Of a stretch of DNA of 64,000 bases, positions 23,850-34,635 are shown piece after piece. The DNA comes from Phragmites australis (taxonomy: Eukaryota; Streptophyta; Magnoliopsida; Poales; Poaceae): the NCBI RefSeq assembly GCF_958298935.1, contig NC_084933.1, positions 10,461,001 to 10,525,000 of the forward strand, given 5' to 3'. The translations under genes were made by a program, and so were the position numbers. Below the pieces are notes generated by a model. The model saw nothing but the letters and a program-made list of their open reading frames with translations, had not been told where the DNA came from and ran no database searches. Positions within the stretch are counted from its first letter, which is position 1; each line of letters opens with the position of its first letter.

Positions 23850-24039
23850 CCCCTGAGAGGGCGGTTAGCACCCTTGCCACCCTCTAAGGGGGCAGGTAGG
23901 CCACCCGCTCTCCCAGGGGGCGCTTAGCAGTCCTAACCGCCCTCTCAGAGGGCTGCAGGTGCCTAGTTTTACAATTTTTTTCACGAGAAATCTATTTATT
24001 TAAATTTTTAATCGAAAAAATATAAAAATAAAAAAACTC
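23850..24039 (-). repeat. MULE1 right terminal inverted repeat
   Basis: Reverse complement of 16187-16384 with scattered mismatches; it ends AAAAACTC, followed by GCCATCTAC. It contains the same array of CCCTCTGAGAGGG-type palindromes. Confidence 0.85.
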
Positions 24040-24048
24040 GCCATCTAC

Positions 24049-24229
24049 CTCCCGAGCAAACAGCCCCAGCCTATCGGGATGCCTCACCCGAGCGTCGGTC
24101 CACAACACATCCACACCTGGGAGCGCTGGCCCACTCCTGGCCAGTCACCTCGTCCAGCGCCCATCCGCTGGATGCCACCTGTCAAACGGGGCAGGCCACT
24201 AGTCCTGCGCGCAAGCACTGCCACAAGCC
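24049..24229. other. 180-bp spacer between MULE1 and MULE2
   Basis: GC-rich sequence that continues the flank before 16178 once MULE1 and one duplication copy are removed. The last nine bases, CCACAAGCC, would be the left target copy of MULE2; its partner is lost with the right end of that element. Confidence 0.5.
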
Positions 24230-24440
24230 GAGTTTTTTATTTTTTATATTTTATCGATTAAATATTTAAATAAATATACTCCTGATGGCAAGATTTACAG
24301 AAATAGGCATCTACCATCCTTTGAAAGTGTTGCAGCCCTTTCAGAAGGCGGTAAGGATGCTACGGTGGCACTGCCACCCCTCACTGTCCTCTCAGAGGGC
24401 GGTAGGCTTACCACCCTATGAGAGGGCGGGCAATGATATG
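24230..24440 (+). repeat. MULE2 surviving terminal inverted repeat
   Basis: An AT-rich start like MULE1, then AGGCATCTACCATCC and CCCTCTCAGAGGGCGG-type palindromes (24315-24435). More diverged than the two MULE1 repeats are from each other. Confidence 0.75.
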
Positions 24441-24930
24441 ACGGGTAGCCTTGGTGAAATTTGTTTTTTAAATTTAACATTTGTATAGCTCATATGAAAA
24501 ATAGTGCACATTCATTCAGTGAAAATGTTGGAAATTTTGGATCAAAACGGTTAAAAGCTAGCCAAAACGGCATCACATAGTAGTGATATTTTGGAAATGG
24601 TGGATCGTTGTAAATTTGTTGATATTTCTTTATGTATTGTATCGGTAATTTTTTAGTGACATATTGTTGGGAGGATACAAAATCTAATTTTGTGACCAAT
24701 TGTAGATGTGAAGCACTCTTAGCATATTACTCGGAACGAAGGTTACATACAGTGATGACATTACATGGGACATACGGTGGCAAATATTACATGGGACCCT
24801 AACTATGAAGACACGACGACAAAAAATGGTGGCCTGTACTGTACGCCTAAAGGCTAACTTAGTAGCGTGCCGCTGCTAATCCTAACATGCCTTAGGGAGT
24901 GAAAATATGCCGGGTTACATTAGATTCTCT

Positions 24931-25539
24931 CTACTGAGTGCACCTAAGATATTTGCCCTTTCTCAGGGCATTGGGGCTAGCTGCCTTAGCGCGACGGGTC
25001 CTCTCCCGCTTCCTTGCGCTCTCAGCTTCACGGGCGCCATGGTATAGTCCTGCGCTGCCTTCCTCATGCGCTCCTCTTCCTGCCGCTTCAGCCATAGTTC
25101 CTCCTACTATTGCTCGTACTCTCGGCGTACATACACTTCCCTCCTCCACCACATCCTCATGTCGACCTACCGCTTCTGGTCTTCATTTTGCTCAATGTCA
25201 AGCCATTCAATGAAGTCACAGATAGGTGGAGGAGACTGAACAAATAAAACAAGATGTAAGATTAGTAAAATAGTGCATGAAATCAGGAACAAGATGTGAA
25301 AAGTGCCACATGACTGATCTATGTCGCTATACCAGTGGATACTTATACGGTCCATGTTGAGGCTTATCGTATTGGTAGTTGGCACACATGAAGAAGCGTA
25401 GGCCATAGCTGTAGGTGATGTCCCGGGACTCGCGAAGCCTACAAAGGTCGCCACAGAAGCACATCGGTAGTTCAACCCCCTGGAGGATGAAAATCCCTCA
25501 ATGTTTCTTGGGTGAGTTTGGTGGAGCTGAGGAAGACAT
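24931..25539 (-). pseudogene. GRF-type zinc-finger gene of MULE2
   Basis: The minus-strand ATG is at 25537-25539. Exon 1 matches the MULE1 gene: the finger reads CFCGDLCRLRESRD and then GLRFFMCANY. A TGA replaces TGG soon after the start (KKH stop GIF). After an intron (about 25332-25237 on the minus strand) exon 2 gives PPPICDFIEWLDIEQ, followed by several stops, the charged coiled coil and the tail KGKYLRCTQ with TAG at 24931-24933. Keeping the finger cysteines and both exons in a diverged copy indicates that the gene was once under selection in this transposon family. Confidence 0.7.
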
Positions 25540-25747
25540 TGCAATTGAGAGAGCTGAGGAATGAGTGGTGTTTCCATGAATGATGGTGGGGTTATTTATG
25601 GTGGCTAAGGGCTGGTGCATGGACTGAGTGCATGGACTTGGCGGGGGGCTGGAGCATTGGATTTCCCTGTTCAGGAATGGAAAAATTGTGGCATTGATGC
25701 TAGGCAGAGATTCCATGTGTCAAGATACATGTGTTTTCATTTAATTT

Positions 25748-25950
25748 ATGGTTAAAGCTCTCCCATGTGGTCACTTCTTGTCTACAGCTTGTCAGGACAG
25801 AGATGTTGTCATTTCATGGTTAAAGCTGAGTCGTGTGGTTACTTCGTGTCTACAGATTATGTCAGGACATAGGTGTTGTCATTTCATGGTTAAAGCTGAG
25901 TCGTGTGGTCACTTCGTGTCTAAAGCTAGACTCCTGACATAGGTGTCGTG
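25748..25950 (-). repeat. Three tandem repeats of about 68 bp between PMD2 and GRF2
   Basis: Units start at 25748, 25816 and 25886, each beginning ATGGTTAAAGCT and containing GTGGTCACTTC and TTGTCATTTC. It lies in the putative promoter region of GRF2. MULE1 keeps only degenerate pieces in the matching place (22340-22570). Confidence 0.75.
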
Positions 25951-26239
25951 TGGTCACTTCATGTATAAGTAGCTTTGTAAGAAATGCTTTTCTAGCTCTG
26001 TTGTGAACGGTTCATACAAAGCCGAGGACGATAGAAAGTAGTGTGTAGTCACGTTGGATTAAGAAATGCAACTAGCATGCGGTCACGTTGGATTAAGAAA
26101 TGCAGTTATGACATGATAAGGAGACTATGTCATATAAGTTACAAAAGACACGTCCGAAAATGTAAGACTAGTTCGCTAATCGAAGATGCATCATGAAACA
26201 GACATATAAGTTACAAAAGCAAAGGTACAATCCTATTGT

Positions 26240-29026
26240 TGCCTCCCCCACTGCTGTCGGCCGTTCTCGCCATTACAATCTCGGAGCCACTGCTGCTAGT
26301 TCGTCAGGGCGTTGGGTGGACCAACCTACCTGGTAGGCCTAGTAGGGATCAAAGGTGTTGAGACCTCCAGGGTGTGGCCCCGAAGAAGTCCCTCATGAGG
26401 TCGAATGGGGGGGTCTGGCCCAGGCTCATACTCCTGACTCGAGTATGATGACTGCAAAGGTTCCGCCGTCGTCCATGTGTACTGACTTGAGGGGCCTACG
26501 AACAGATGAATTTATTAGATACAGAAAATATGGAAATGAAAGTATTTGTACGAAATACAATATTGTATCTGTATGGTATGCTGGAGCAGCAGTAGATGGC
26601 CAGGCGTGAGTGCCGTAGTAGGGTGCTAACGGTGGAGCTTCGAATGGTGGATGTGCGACCGGTCGAGGTGCAGATGAAGATAGCCCGGCTTCATCACCGT
26701 AGTAACCTGCGGAATATATTAGATATACTATTGAAAATATTGAATACTACAATTTAGTATCGCCCATTACTTGAGAGGCCTGCAAGTAGTGAGGGTGTTG
26801 GCACTGGGCATGGTCTAGGTGGTAGCGTCGAGATGTATGTAGGTGCATCAAATATTTGTTTGAAATTAATGCATCAGTAACAAAAGAATATCTCTAACCA
26901 CCGTGCGTATGAAATATGCGTACCTATTGTGTCCGGGCATGTAGGGCGTGGTCCAGATGGCCGTGTGGGTGCCGGTCCTGGTGGACGGCGTTGCATATCA
27001 AGCCTCCTAGACGACTCTGCATGGACCCCACTTGACCTGGCAAGAGCACCGGCGATGTCTACGGTGTATCGGCAAGAGGTAAGCTTTAGGGCCCGTGCTG
27101 TTTTGTCGAAAACCAGCTTGACAAACCCCGCTACATCCGCCGCACTAAGCTACACCCCTTGCTTGAGGTGGTCCATGGTTCTAGCCGCGTCCCTATAGTA
27201 TCGTAAATGTTATCGACATCTTGAAATAAACAAGAAATGAGAATTTTAGTTTATAGTTGTTCTTATAGGATTATATGATAAATAAATGAGATGTTAATTA
27301 CACATACTGCTAATGCAGAGTCCTCGTCTCAATTACCCGGGTAGGCCTCCGTAGTTGACGCGACGTGGTGCTGGACAGTCTCTGGGGTGTAGGTGACCCG
27401 TGTACGTGTACGCGGGATGTACCACCGTAGGTACTCCTTGAAGCTCGGATCACCGAAAGGATGAGGCTCCTCGATGACATCCTCAAGGGCATGGGACCAC
27501 GTTGATACATATGGCGCCAAGCGATCTGCCCAGAGGTTCCCAGCCGGCTGTCCCTTTCGTGTATACCTGCAAGTCAACCATGTTAAATAGACTGTCAATG
27601 AGACGAATGCTATGGATTATTTAATTGATTTTAGTTACCTATGGACATGGCCTGGAACCGTGCGAATGTTGACGAGAGGGAAAGCCTAGAAGCGTCCGAA
27701 GTGCCTCATGACGCGGTAGGGTCAGTACTCCTCGACGTAGATGTCAAAGACGAGCAGCTTCTTTGTAAGCCAGTACTCCTTGTCGCGGATACACAAAGGA
27801 GACAGACCGGAAGGCGTATGTGCTTGGATGAACAAGTGGCTGTAGGGGGTCCAGACTACGTCGTCTGGACGAAGACGGTTGAACTCTGACCTAAAAAGCT
27901 CGTACACACAATGGGCCTGCTCATGCAGCTAGTGCGGCTGTGGAGAAACATAGTAAGAAACTAGAACTAAAACATGTGACAAGTGAAGCATTAATATATT
28001 TTGTACATACCCGGCATCGACACTACAGTGAGCCCATGGTGGGCCCGTCCTCCTCGGGCTTACCGTACCATTCCTCAGGGTATGGGGATTGGTCCACAAT
28101 GGGCTGGCCTATCGCGAACCGCTTGTAAGACCATAGCTGCAACAGTAGTGGGCACCCAGCAAATATGGCTAGTGGCTCCTTCTTCGTGCATGCGTCGCAC
28201 AAGGCCCGATACATCGCAGCAAGGACAATAAAGGCCCAGCTCAATTGGGGGACATCATCGAGCTCCGCATTTGCGTAGGTAGGCCTCAAAGTGCCTCGAG
28301 ATAGAGTACAAGCCGGCCTCTGGGTGCATGTACGCAGGCTACAAGTAATCCAAATGATGATGAGTAAAATATCTTAAAAATCGTAAAGTAATTGGGAAGG
28401 TAAATTGTAAGGTACCTGGAACTGGAGGATCCACTTCTTCGTGTGCCCTCGTGGATCCGACAGGAACTCGGGCACGTAGGCGGGTGCATCGTCAGTCCGC
28501 TGAATAGGGGCAAACTGTTGATGCATGACGTTCATCCAGTCTGTATCCACATCGATAACTCCAACGGTAGCTCCGGCGCAAGGTAAGCATAACAGGTAGG
28601 CTACGTTCTGCAATGTCGGAGCCATCTCGCCGTAGGGGAGGTGGAAAGTATGGGTCTCAGGCCTCCACCGGTCAACCAATGCAGCAATCAGCGAGCGATC
28701 AAAATAGAATCGCCTCGCCGGTGCCTCAGAGTTCTCTGTCGCTCGGGCCTCCACCAAACGACACATCGGTAGGAGTCCAGATGCTGCCAACCTGCACCAT
28801 TTGGAATATAAAGTGAATGTGGGGCATGCAATAAATAAATAAACTGGCACATACGTAGCTAATTTGTGACATATCAGTAATTCCAACGAACGTTAATCAT
28901 AAGTAGCTCCCCAGGACCACGTGATCGGAAAACCCCTAACTCCTTCTGGTGAACAGCAGATAGGAAGCTGTAGTTCCTCTTGTCCACTGCAGGGTCCAGA
29001 AGCTCGAGGGTTGGTGGGTGCGCCAT
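26240..29026 (-). pseudogene. Plant mobile domain (PMD) gene of MULE2
   Basis: The minus-strand ATG is at 29024-29026 (MAHPPTLELLDPAVDKR). Exon 2 runs 28791 to about 28415 and keeps RFYFDRSLIAALVDRWRPET and the APTLQNVAYLLCLPC block; later exons lie at about 28300-28023, 27930-27700, 27570-27310 and 27200-26930. Two further exons are recognised beyond the point where the MULE1 gene stops: about 26710-26575 (APPLAPYYGTHAWP) and about 26500-26240 (QYTWTTAEPLQSSY, Gln/Trp-rich). The donor after exon 1 is changed: GT in MULE1 is TT here. Stops and indels are present in several exons. This is the longer, probably more ancestral, form of the accessory protein. Confidence 0.8.
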
Positions 29027-29347
29027 ATCTGCATTGAAACCAAATATACATGAATATATTATAACATGTAGACAAGAATAGTATATGTTGAAACCAAATA
29101 CACATTGCAACCAAATATACATGAATAATATAAACAGTCTGTTACATGAAAATATTCATATAGTTATGTAAACAGCATATAACATACACGTACACAAAAT
29201 TACATGAATATATTACAACATGTAGGTACACAATCAGATACAAATGTAAGGTCCAAATGCAACGTAGATAACTAAGGCAAATACCTTACAAATATAACAT
29301 CGAGATACACTACATATGTTCACACTTAACCGCCGTCATGACCCCAC

Positions 29348-31277
29348 CTACACAACAGGTACATTTTTCAGACAGTACTTGTATGTGTGACCTGTTTCAT
29401 TGCACTTGCTGCATCGCTTCACCCTTGGACCTGCCTCGGATTCATCTATATCATTTCGAATCTGCTGAGTTTGTCGACGTCTCAGTGTGTTCTTCATCCT
29501 CTCAAAGTCTGGCACATAGATTCATGAGGGACCTGGATTATTTGTAAATGTATCAACAATGTCATAGCCATACAGCTCATGGTTCCATATGTTCAGTATC
29601 TGATCCTTCATAAAGTACTTAGAAATATATTGCCTGGGTAACATATTATGCTCCCCACATGCAGCTATGACGTGTGTACATGGCCTGTGTAGCAATTGTG
29701 GCTTCCGGCACGTATAGATGCATGTTCCGATCCTAAGCACGCACTCTTGCACATGCCGCTCACATCTACCACTCCTATGACCCTTATCACGACACAAGAT
29801 ACTGAAAATATGCTCTGTAGTTCCCTCCTAATTGGTGCGGTGCATATATGCCTTCTTTGTAGCCTTCTCCATATACTCACATAGCATCGATCCATACAAC
29901 ATACGGTTATCATCCATTGCCTTCGAAGCAGCTGCGTAGCGATCAATAAAATATTTGCAAGTCACATGCATAATACCTTCTACAATTCCAATAAGTGGGA
30001 GGGACCTCATACCCCGCATGATATAATTGTATACCTCGGCAAGATTAGTTGTCATTATCCCATACCTTATCCCTCCAATGTTGTACATCAAAGCCTATTT
30101 CTCTTTTGGCTCATTTTGTATCCACCGCGAAAAGTTCCTGATAGCTGAACCTGACCTCCTTACTATCTGAGGAGTATCTATTGGGAGAGGTCCAAGAGCA
30201 ATCGGTTCATCTCCTGTGGCTTCTAGCTCAGCTGTCTACTTCATGTTTAGTTCGTCTAGTCTTTCCCATAGGACATCCTCCTTTCTCTGTTGGTTTTGAC
30301 TGCACAATTTCTTAAAAAGATTCATCAAGTCTTTGTTTTTGAATTGTCTGTAAAAGTTTGCACCCATATGCCTCATGCACCACCTGCTCTTCAAGTCGGG
30401 CCACTTCGCTGTAACACACCGTCAAACACTGCCATATTGCATATCCTGCAAAGCCTGCAACAACCCTACATGTCTATCATGAATCAAAGAAACATCTGGC
30501 CGGTCTAGAATAATAGCATGCTTCACCCGCTTAAGGAACCAATACCAGCTATCTCCATTCTCACTCTCCACAAAGGCAAACCCTAGTGGCAGGACTTGGT
30601 TGTTCCCGTCGACCCCAATTGCAGACAATATCTGTCCTTCATACTTCGCAGTGAGGAACATCCCCTCCAAGCAAATGATGGGTCAATAATGCCTAAATGA
30701 TTTGATGGTTGCCGCAAATGCAAAGAAAGCACGCTACAATACTCGCTTCCCGCTATACTTCATATCAGTCATAGTAACATCCAGGGTTTCTTACACATAT
30801 TGTGGCTAATTGACGCGGTAGATTGTCATATGAATCTTCGTATGTCCCAAACCTTATCTCAATAGCCTTCTGTTTTGCTCTCCATGCCTTGACATAGTTT
30901 ATTGTGTACTGGAACCTTTCCTCAATAGCACGGATTATAGATCGTGGCTCATACTTCAGGTTGTCTATAATCTCCCCATACATAACATTGGCAACAAAAG
31001 TATATGACAGGTTCCTGTGGGACAACTCTATTTCCTCGATGTGAAAATTATGCTCCCTGACTATTGAGCACTCCCAGTAGTCAACCTATTTCCCCCTGAA
31101 TGCGTGCACCCACCAAGGACAATCAGACACCAAACACTTGACGTCGTACTCCCTTTTATTCGACTTCACAACCTTGAACTGCCTCCGAAGAGACAGCGAC
31201 CAGAATTTAACTACATCAATAACAACCTCGTTCTCATGATATTCTCACAGTGTCTGATGATCCTCACTGACCACTAG
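29348..31277 (-). pseudogene. MURA-type transposase pseudogene of MULE2, N-terminus missing
   Basis: Runs on the minus strand from 31277, where the CRM LTR cuts it, to TAG at 29348-29350. The DNA-binding region is at 31250-31060. A block at 31025-30765 (RNLSYTFVANVMYGEI...) precedes the catalytic domain at 30670-30422 (ILSAIGVDGNNQVLPLGF, IHDRHVGLLQA). NLAEVYN with the presumed catalytic Glu is near 30043, the SWIM finger (KPQLLHRPCTHVIAAC) near 29700, and the CCHC knuckle (CSKCNETGHTYKYC) near 29400. In the first catalytic motif the Leu-Asp has become Met-Glu (MEGMF against LDGTF), so the first Asp is lost. Stops, for example CAG to TAG after MHRTN, are present. Confidence 0.8.
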
Positions 31278-32187
31278 TGATGAGTTCTATTGGCCTGATC
31301 TTTCGATAGGTAGCGATAAGTTGGTGGGTGGAGAACTCGACGTTGATGATCCAAAGGCTTCGACCCAAATAGATCGTCTTTCTTGCAATCACTACACCAC
31401 AGCTCCGTTGGTTATCAACCGTGTCACGCGGTTTACCTCGCCAAGAAGGCTCAATCCCTGCAAGCGTACCGAGAACACAAGCAAGAACGTAGAAGATGCA
31501 ATCTGAAATATTGTGAATAGAATTCAAGCACTCGAAGTTGGGGTTCCACAAACACTTGCGGCGGCTTAGTCGGTCCGGAACAAGAGCGAAAATCTCACAA
31601 TCTGTGTGTAGATCAATATCTAAGCAAAACCCAACCCTAATTAGGGCGGCGGCTACTGTATATAAAAGACTAGGGTCGGCCAAGGACCCCTGGACGCGTC
31701 CCTAATGGACTCCAACACATTACACGGCCCAACGACCCAAAAGATGGTGGCGCAGCACCCTGACAGATTCTGGATGTCCAATTTTTTCAACAATTTATGT
31801 TGACTCGGAAAGAATTTGGACATGGGACTAGTCCCGTTGGAAAGCTTATCTCCTTAGCTTTCCAATCATGTGTAGAACGTCGAAAATGGAGTCCGTATGC
31901 GTCCTGAGCGACGATTTTAGTGCAGGCTAGTCCTGGACTCCAAAACGGACTCGAACTTGATTGGACCTCCACCTTGGCTTGGGCGCCCTTGCTGTTCTTC
32001 TCCCGTGTTCCTAAGTAACAATACATCACAATTATTCAATAGCATCCCATCCTTATCAAAATATAAAGGAACACTAAGGAACGAGCTCACCTCATGATTT
32101 AGTTGACGTGCACGAGCTCGTGTCAATGGACCTATTGTTGGAGGAATACTCGGTGTGTGTGTATCCGAAAGAGTGATGTCCTCATCA
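31278..32187 (-). repeat. 3' LTR of CRM-1
   Basis: 910 bp; on the minus strand it starts TGATGAGGACATCACTC and ends GAACTCATCA. The polyprotein frame runs into it for about 270 bp, ending at 31917, and encodes TRARARQLNHEVSSFL. The minus-strand TATA motif TTTTATATACAG lies at about 31656-31667. Confidence 0.9.
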
Positions 32188-33482
32188 TCCTCCCCCTCTT
32201 GAATTGGAGTCGTCCTCGACGCAATGTCATCTTCTTCTCCCAAGTAAGGCTTTAAATCTGAAATGTTAAATGTGGGACTAACCCCATAATCTGCAGGCAA
32301 CTCAAGCTTATATGCATTATCATTGATCTTTTCCACAATTTTAAAAGGACCATCAGCTCGAGGCAGCAATTTAGAATTTCTCAAATCAGGAAACCTATCT
32401 TTGCGCAAATGTAACCACACAAGATCACCAATTTCAAAAGTAATATGTTTCCGACCTTGGCTACCATAAGTTCTATACTTCTCATTCATCTTTTCAATAT
32501 TTTCCTTAGTCAACTCATGCATTTTCATAATCAAATCAGCACGTGTCTTAGCATTAAAATTCAATTTCTCAGATGTTGGTAAAGGAAGTAAATCAATAGG
32601 GGCACGGGGGTTAAAACCATACACTACCTGAAACGGACTTACCTTGGTGGAGGAGTGAACTGATCTGTTGTAAGCGAACTCAATATGGGGTAGACACTCT
32701 TCCCACATCCTCAAATTTTTCTTCAAAACAGCCCGCAACATGGTGGATAATGTGCGGTTCACAACCTCCGTTTGTCCGTCGGTTTGAGGGTGACATGTCG
32801 TCGAAAATAGCAGCTTTGTCCTAAGTTTATTCCAAAGTGTCCTCCAAAAGTGGCTCAAAAATTTTGCATCACGATCCAAAATAATGGTGTTAGGCACTCC
32901 ATGCAAGCGAATGATTTCCCTGAAAAACAAATCAGCTATGTTTGTAGCATCATCGCTCTTGTGACAAGGTATAAAATGTGCCATTTTTGAAAAATGATCC
33001 ACGACGACAAATATATTATCCCTCCCCCTCTTGGTCCTAGGAAATACTAAAACAAAATCCATAGAAATATCCTCCCAAGGCACACTAGGAACAGAAAGAG
33101 GCATATAAAGTCTATGTGGGTTCAAGCGAGATTTAGCTTTATTGCAAGTAGTGCAGCGTGCCACGTAGCGCTCGACGTCGCGCCTCATCTTAGGCCAAAA
33201 GAAGTGAGCAGCCAGTACATCCTCGGTCTTCTTCACTCCAAAATGTCCCATCAAACCACCTCCATGCGCTTCCTACAAGAACAATAGGCGAATAGAGCTA
33301 GCTGGGATGCATAGCCTGTTAGCACGGTATAGTAATCCATCATTCAGCACATATTTATTCCAAGTTCTTCCTTCTTTACAATGTTCAAAAGCATCTTTAA
33401 AGTCCAAATCAGTAGCATATAATCTTATGATCGAGTTGGGACAGCATGGTATAACGTCTAGATAACGCATCTGCAATGACAT
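31917..33482 (-). pseudogene. CRM-1 integrase and polyprotein C-terminus
   Basis: The first piece (33482-33273) leads to a TAG where CRM-2 has CAG, followed by a 445-codon open frame (33254-31917). This gives the zinc-binding [11 protein letters not shown]...CTTCNKAK region, the catalytic core with Asp in SMDFVLVFPR, Asp in ILDRDAKF and Glu in GQTEVVNR, a long basic C-terminal part (DLVWLHLRKDRFPDL), and an acidic tail that enters the LTR and ends in the CR-like TRARARQLN motif. No canonical chromodomain is visible, as expected for CRM. The core residues are intact, so the inactivating changes lie elsewhere. Confidence 0.85.
32188..32200 (-). promoter_or_regulatory. Polypurine tract of CRM-1
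   Basis: AAGAGGGGGAGGA on the minus strand, directly before the LTR, identical to the tract of CRM-2 (49011-49023). It lies inside the reading frame, so it is translated as well. Confidence 0.8.
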
Positions 33483-34635
33483 TGTCTTTACCTTTCTTGT
33501 GTTTAATGATATAAGGAAATGACTCTATAAATTCAACCCATTTAGCATGACGTTTGTTCAGTTTGGCTTGGCTTCTAATATGTTTCAAAGCTTCATGATC
33601 AGAATGAATAATAAACTCCTTGGGCCAAAGATAATGTTTCCATGTTTCTAAAACTCGCACTAAAGCATACAACTCCTTATCATAAGTCGAATAATTAAGA
33701 GATGGCCCATTCAATTTCTCACTAAAATAAGCAACGGGTTTACCTCCTTGTAGTAGCACTCCTCCAATTCCAATGCCGGTAGCATCACATTCTAACTCAA
33801 AAGTCTTACCAAAGTCTGGAAGTTGGAGTAGAGGTGCATGCGTAAGCTTATCTTTCAGCGTATTAAAAGCTTGTTCTTGTGCTGGCCCCCATTGGAACGG
33901 AACGCCCTTCTTTGTCAACTCATTGAGTGGGGCAGCAATGGTGCTGAAATCTCTCACAAAACGCCGATAGAACCCTGCAAGGCCATGAAAGCTTCTCACC
34001 TGTGTGATAGTCCCAGGGGTCGGCCAGCTCTTGATGGCTAGAATTTTAGCTTCATCCACTTCAATTCCCTGTTGAGTAACAACATAGCCAAGAAACGCAA
34101 CTCTATTCGTGCAAAAGGTGCACTTGTCAAGGTTAGCAAACAAACGTGCCTCTCTCAAAGCAGTAAAAATAGCACGTAGATGATCAATGTGTTCTTCATG
34201 TGACTTGCTATAGATCAAAATATCATCAAAGTACACCACCACAAATATTCCTATGAAAGCACGTAAAACCTCATTCATCAATCTCATGAAAGTGCTAGGT
34301 GCATTAGTTAAACCAAAAGGCATCACTAACCACTCATATAGACCGAACTTAGTTTTGACAGCAGTTTTCCATTCATCTCCCAATTTCATTCTTATTTGGT
34401 GGTAACCACTACACAAGTCAATCTTCGTGAAAATAATAGAACCACTCAACTCATCAAGCATGTCGTCTAGCCTAAGAATAGGGTGATGACACCTTATTGT
34501 GATATTATTAATGGCTCTACAATCAACACACATGCGACATGTACCATCTTTCTTAGGAACCAAAAGAACAGGAACAGCACAAGGACTAAGGCTCTCTCGT
34601 ACGTACCCATGGTCCAAAAGGTCTTGGACTTATCA
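33409..34635 (-). pseudogene. CRM-1 reverse transcriptase and RNase H
   Basis: A 402-codon open frame begins after a double stop (TGA TAA, minus-strand 34635-34630) that separates it from protease. Reverse transcriptase motifs are complete: [29 protein letters not shown], and the catalytic YFDDILIY. RNase H follows ([40 protein letters not shown]). The frame ends at 33409 because about 25 bp present in CRM-2 are deleted. The double stop is shared with CRM-2. Confidence 0.85.

Larger units (their letters stand above)
16187..24039 (+). mobile_element. MULE1: Mutator-like DNA transposon with three genes
   Basis: A 7853-bp element bounded by about 190-bp terminal inverted repeats and a 9-bp target duplication. 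Genes on the plus strand, in order: a MURA transposase (17163-19718), a plant-mobile-domain gene (19931-22250) and a GRF-type zinc-finger gene (22778-23373). A TATA box and a 5' UTR intron lie just inside the left repeat. All three genes carry premature stops, so the copy is not autonomous now. MULE2 at 24230-31277 repeats the same gene order in inverse orientation, which argues that all three genes are inherited parts of the element and not chance captures. Confidence 0.9.
24230..31277 (-). mobile_element. MULE2: second three-gene Mutator-like element, inverted, 5' end lost
   Basis: The left end is a terminal repeat like that of MULE1 (GAGTTTTTTATTTTTTATAT), here at the 3' side of the genes. 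On the minus strand follow, in transcription order, MURA (31277-29348), PMD (29026 to about 26240) and GRF zinc finger (25539-24931). Order and spacing match MULE1. The element is cut at 31277/31278 inside the acidic linker and DNA-binding region of MURA by a CRM LTR, and its other half is not found on the far side. Sequence divergence from MULE1 is clear, so these are separate old insertions and not a recent inverted duplication. Confidence 0.85.
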
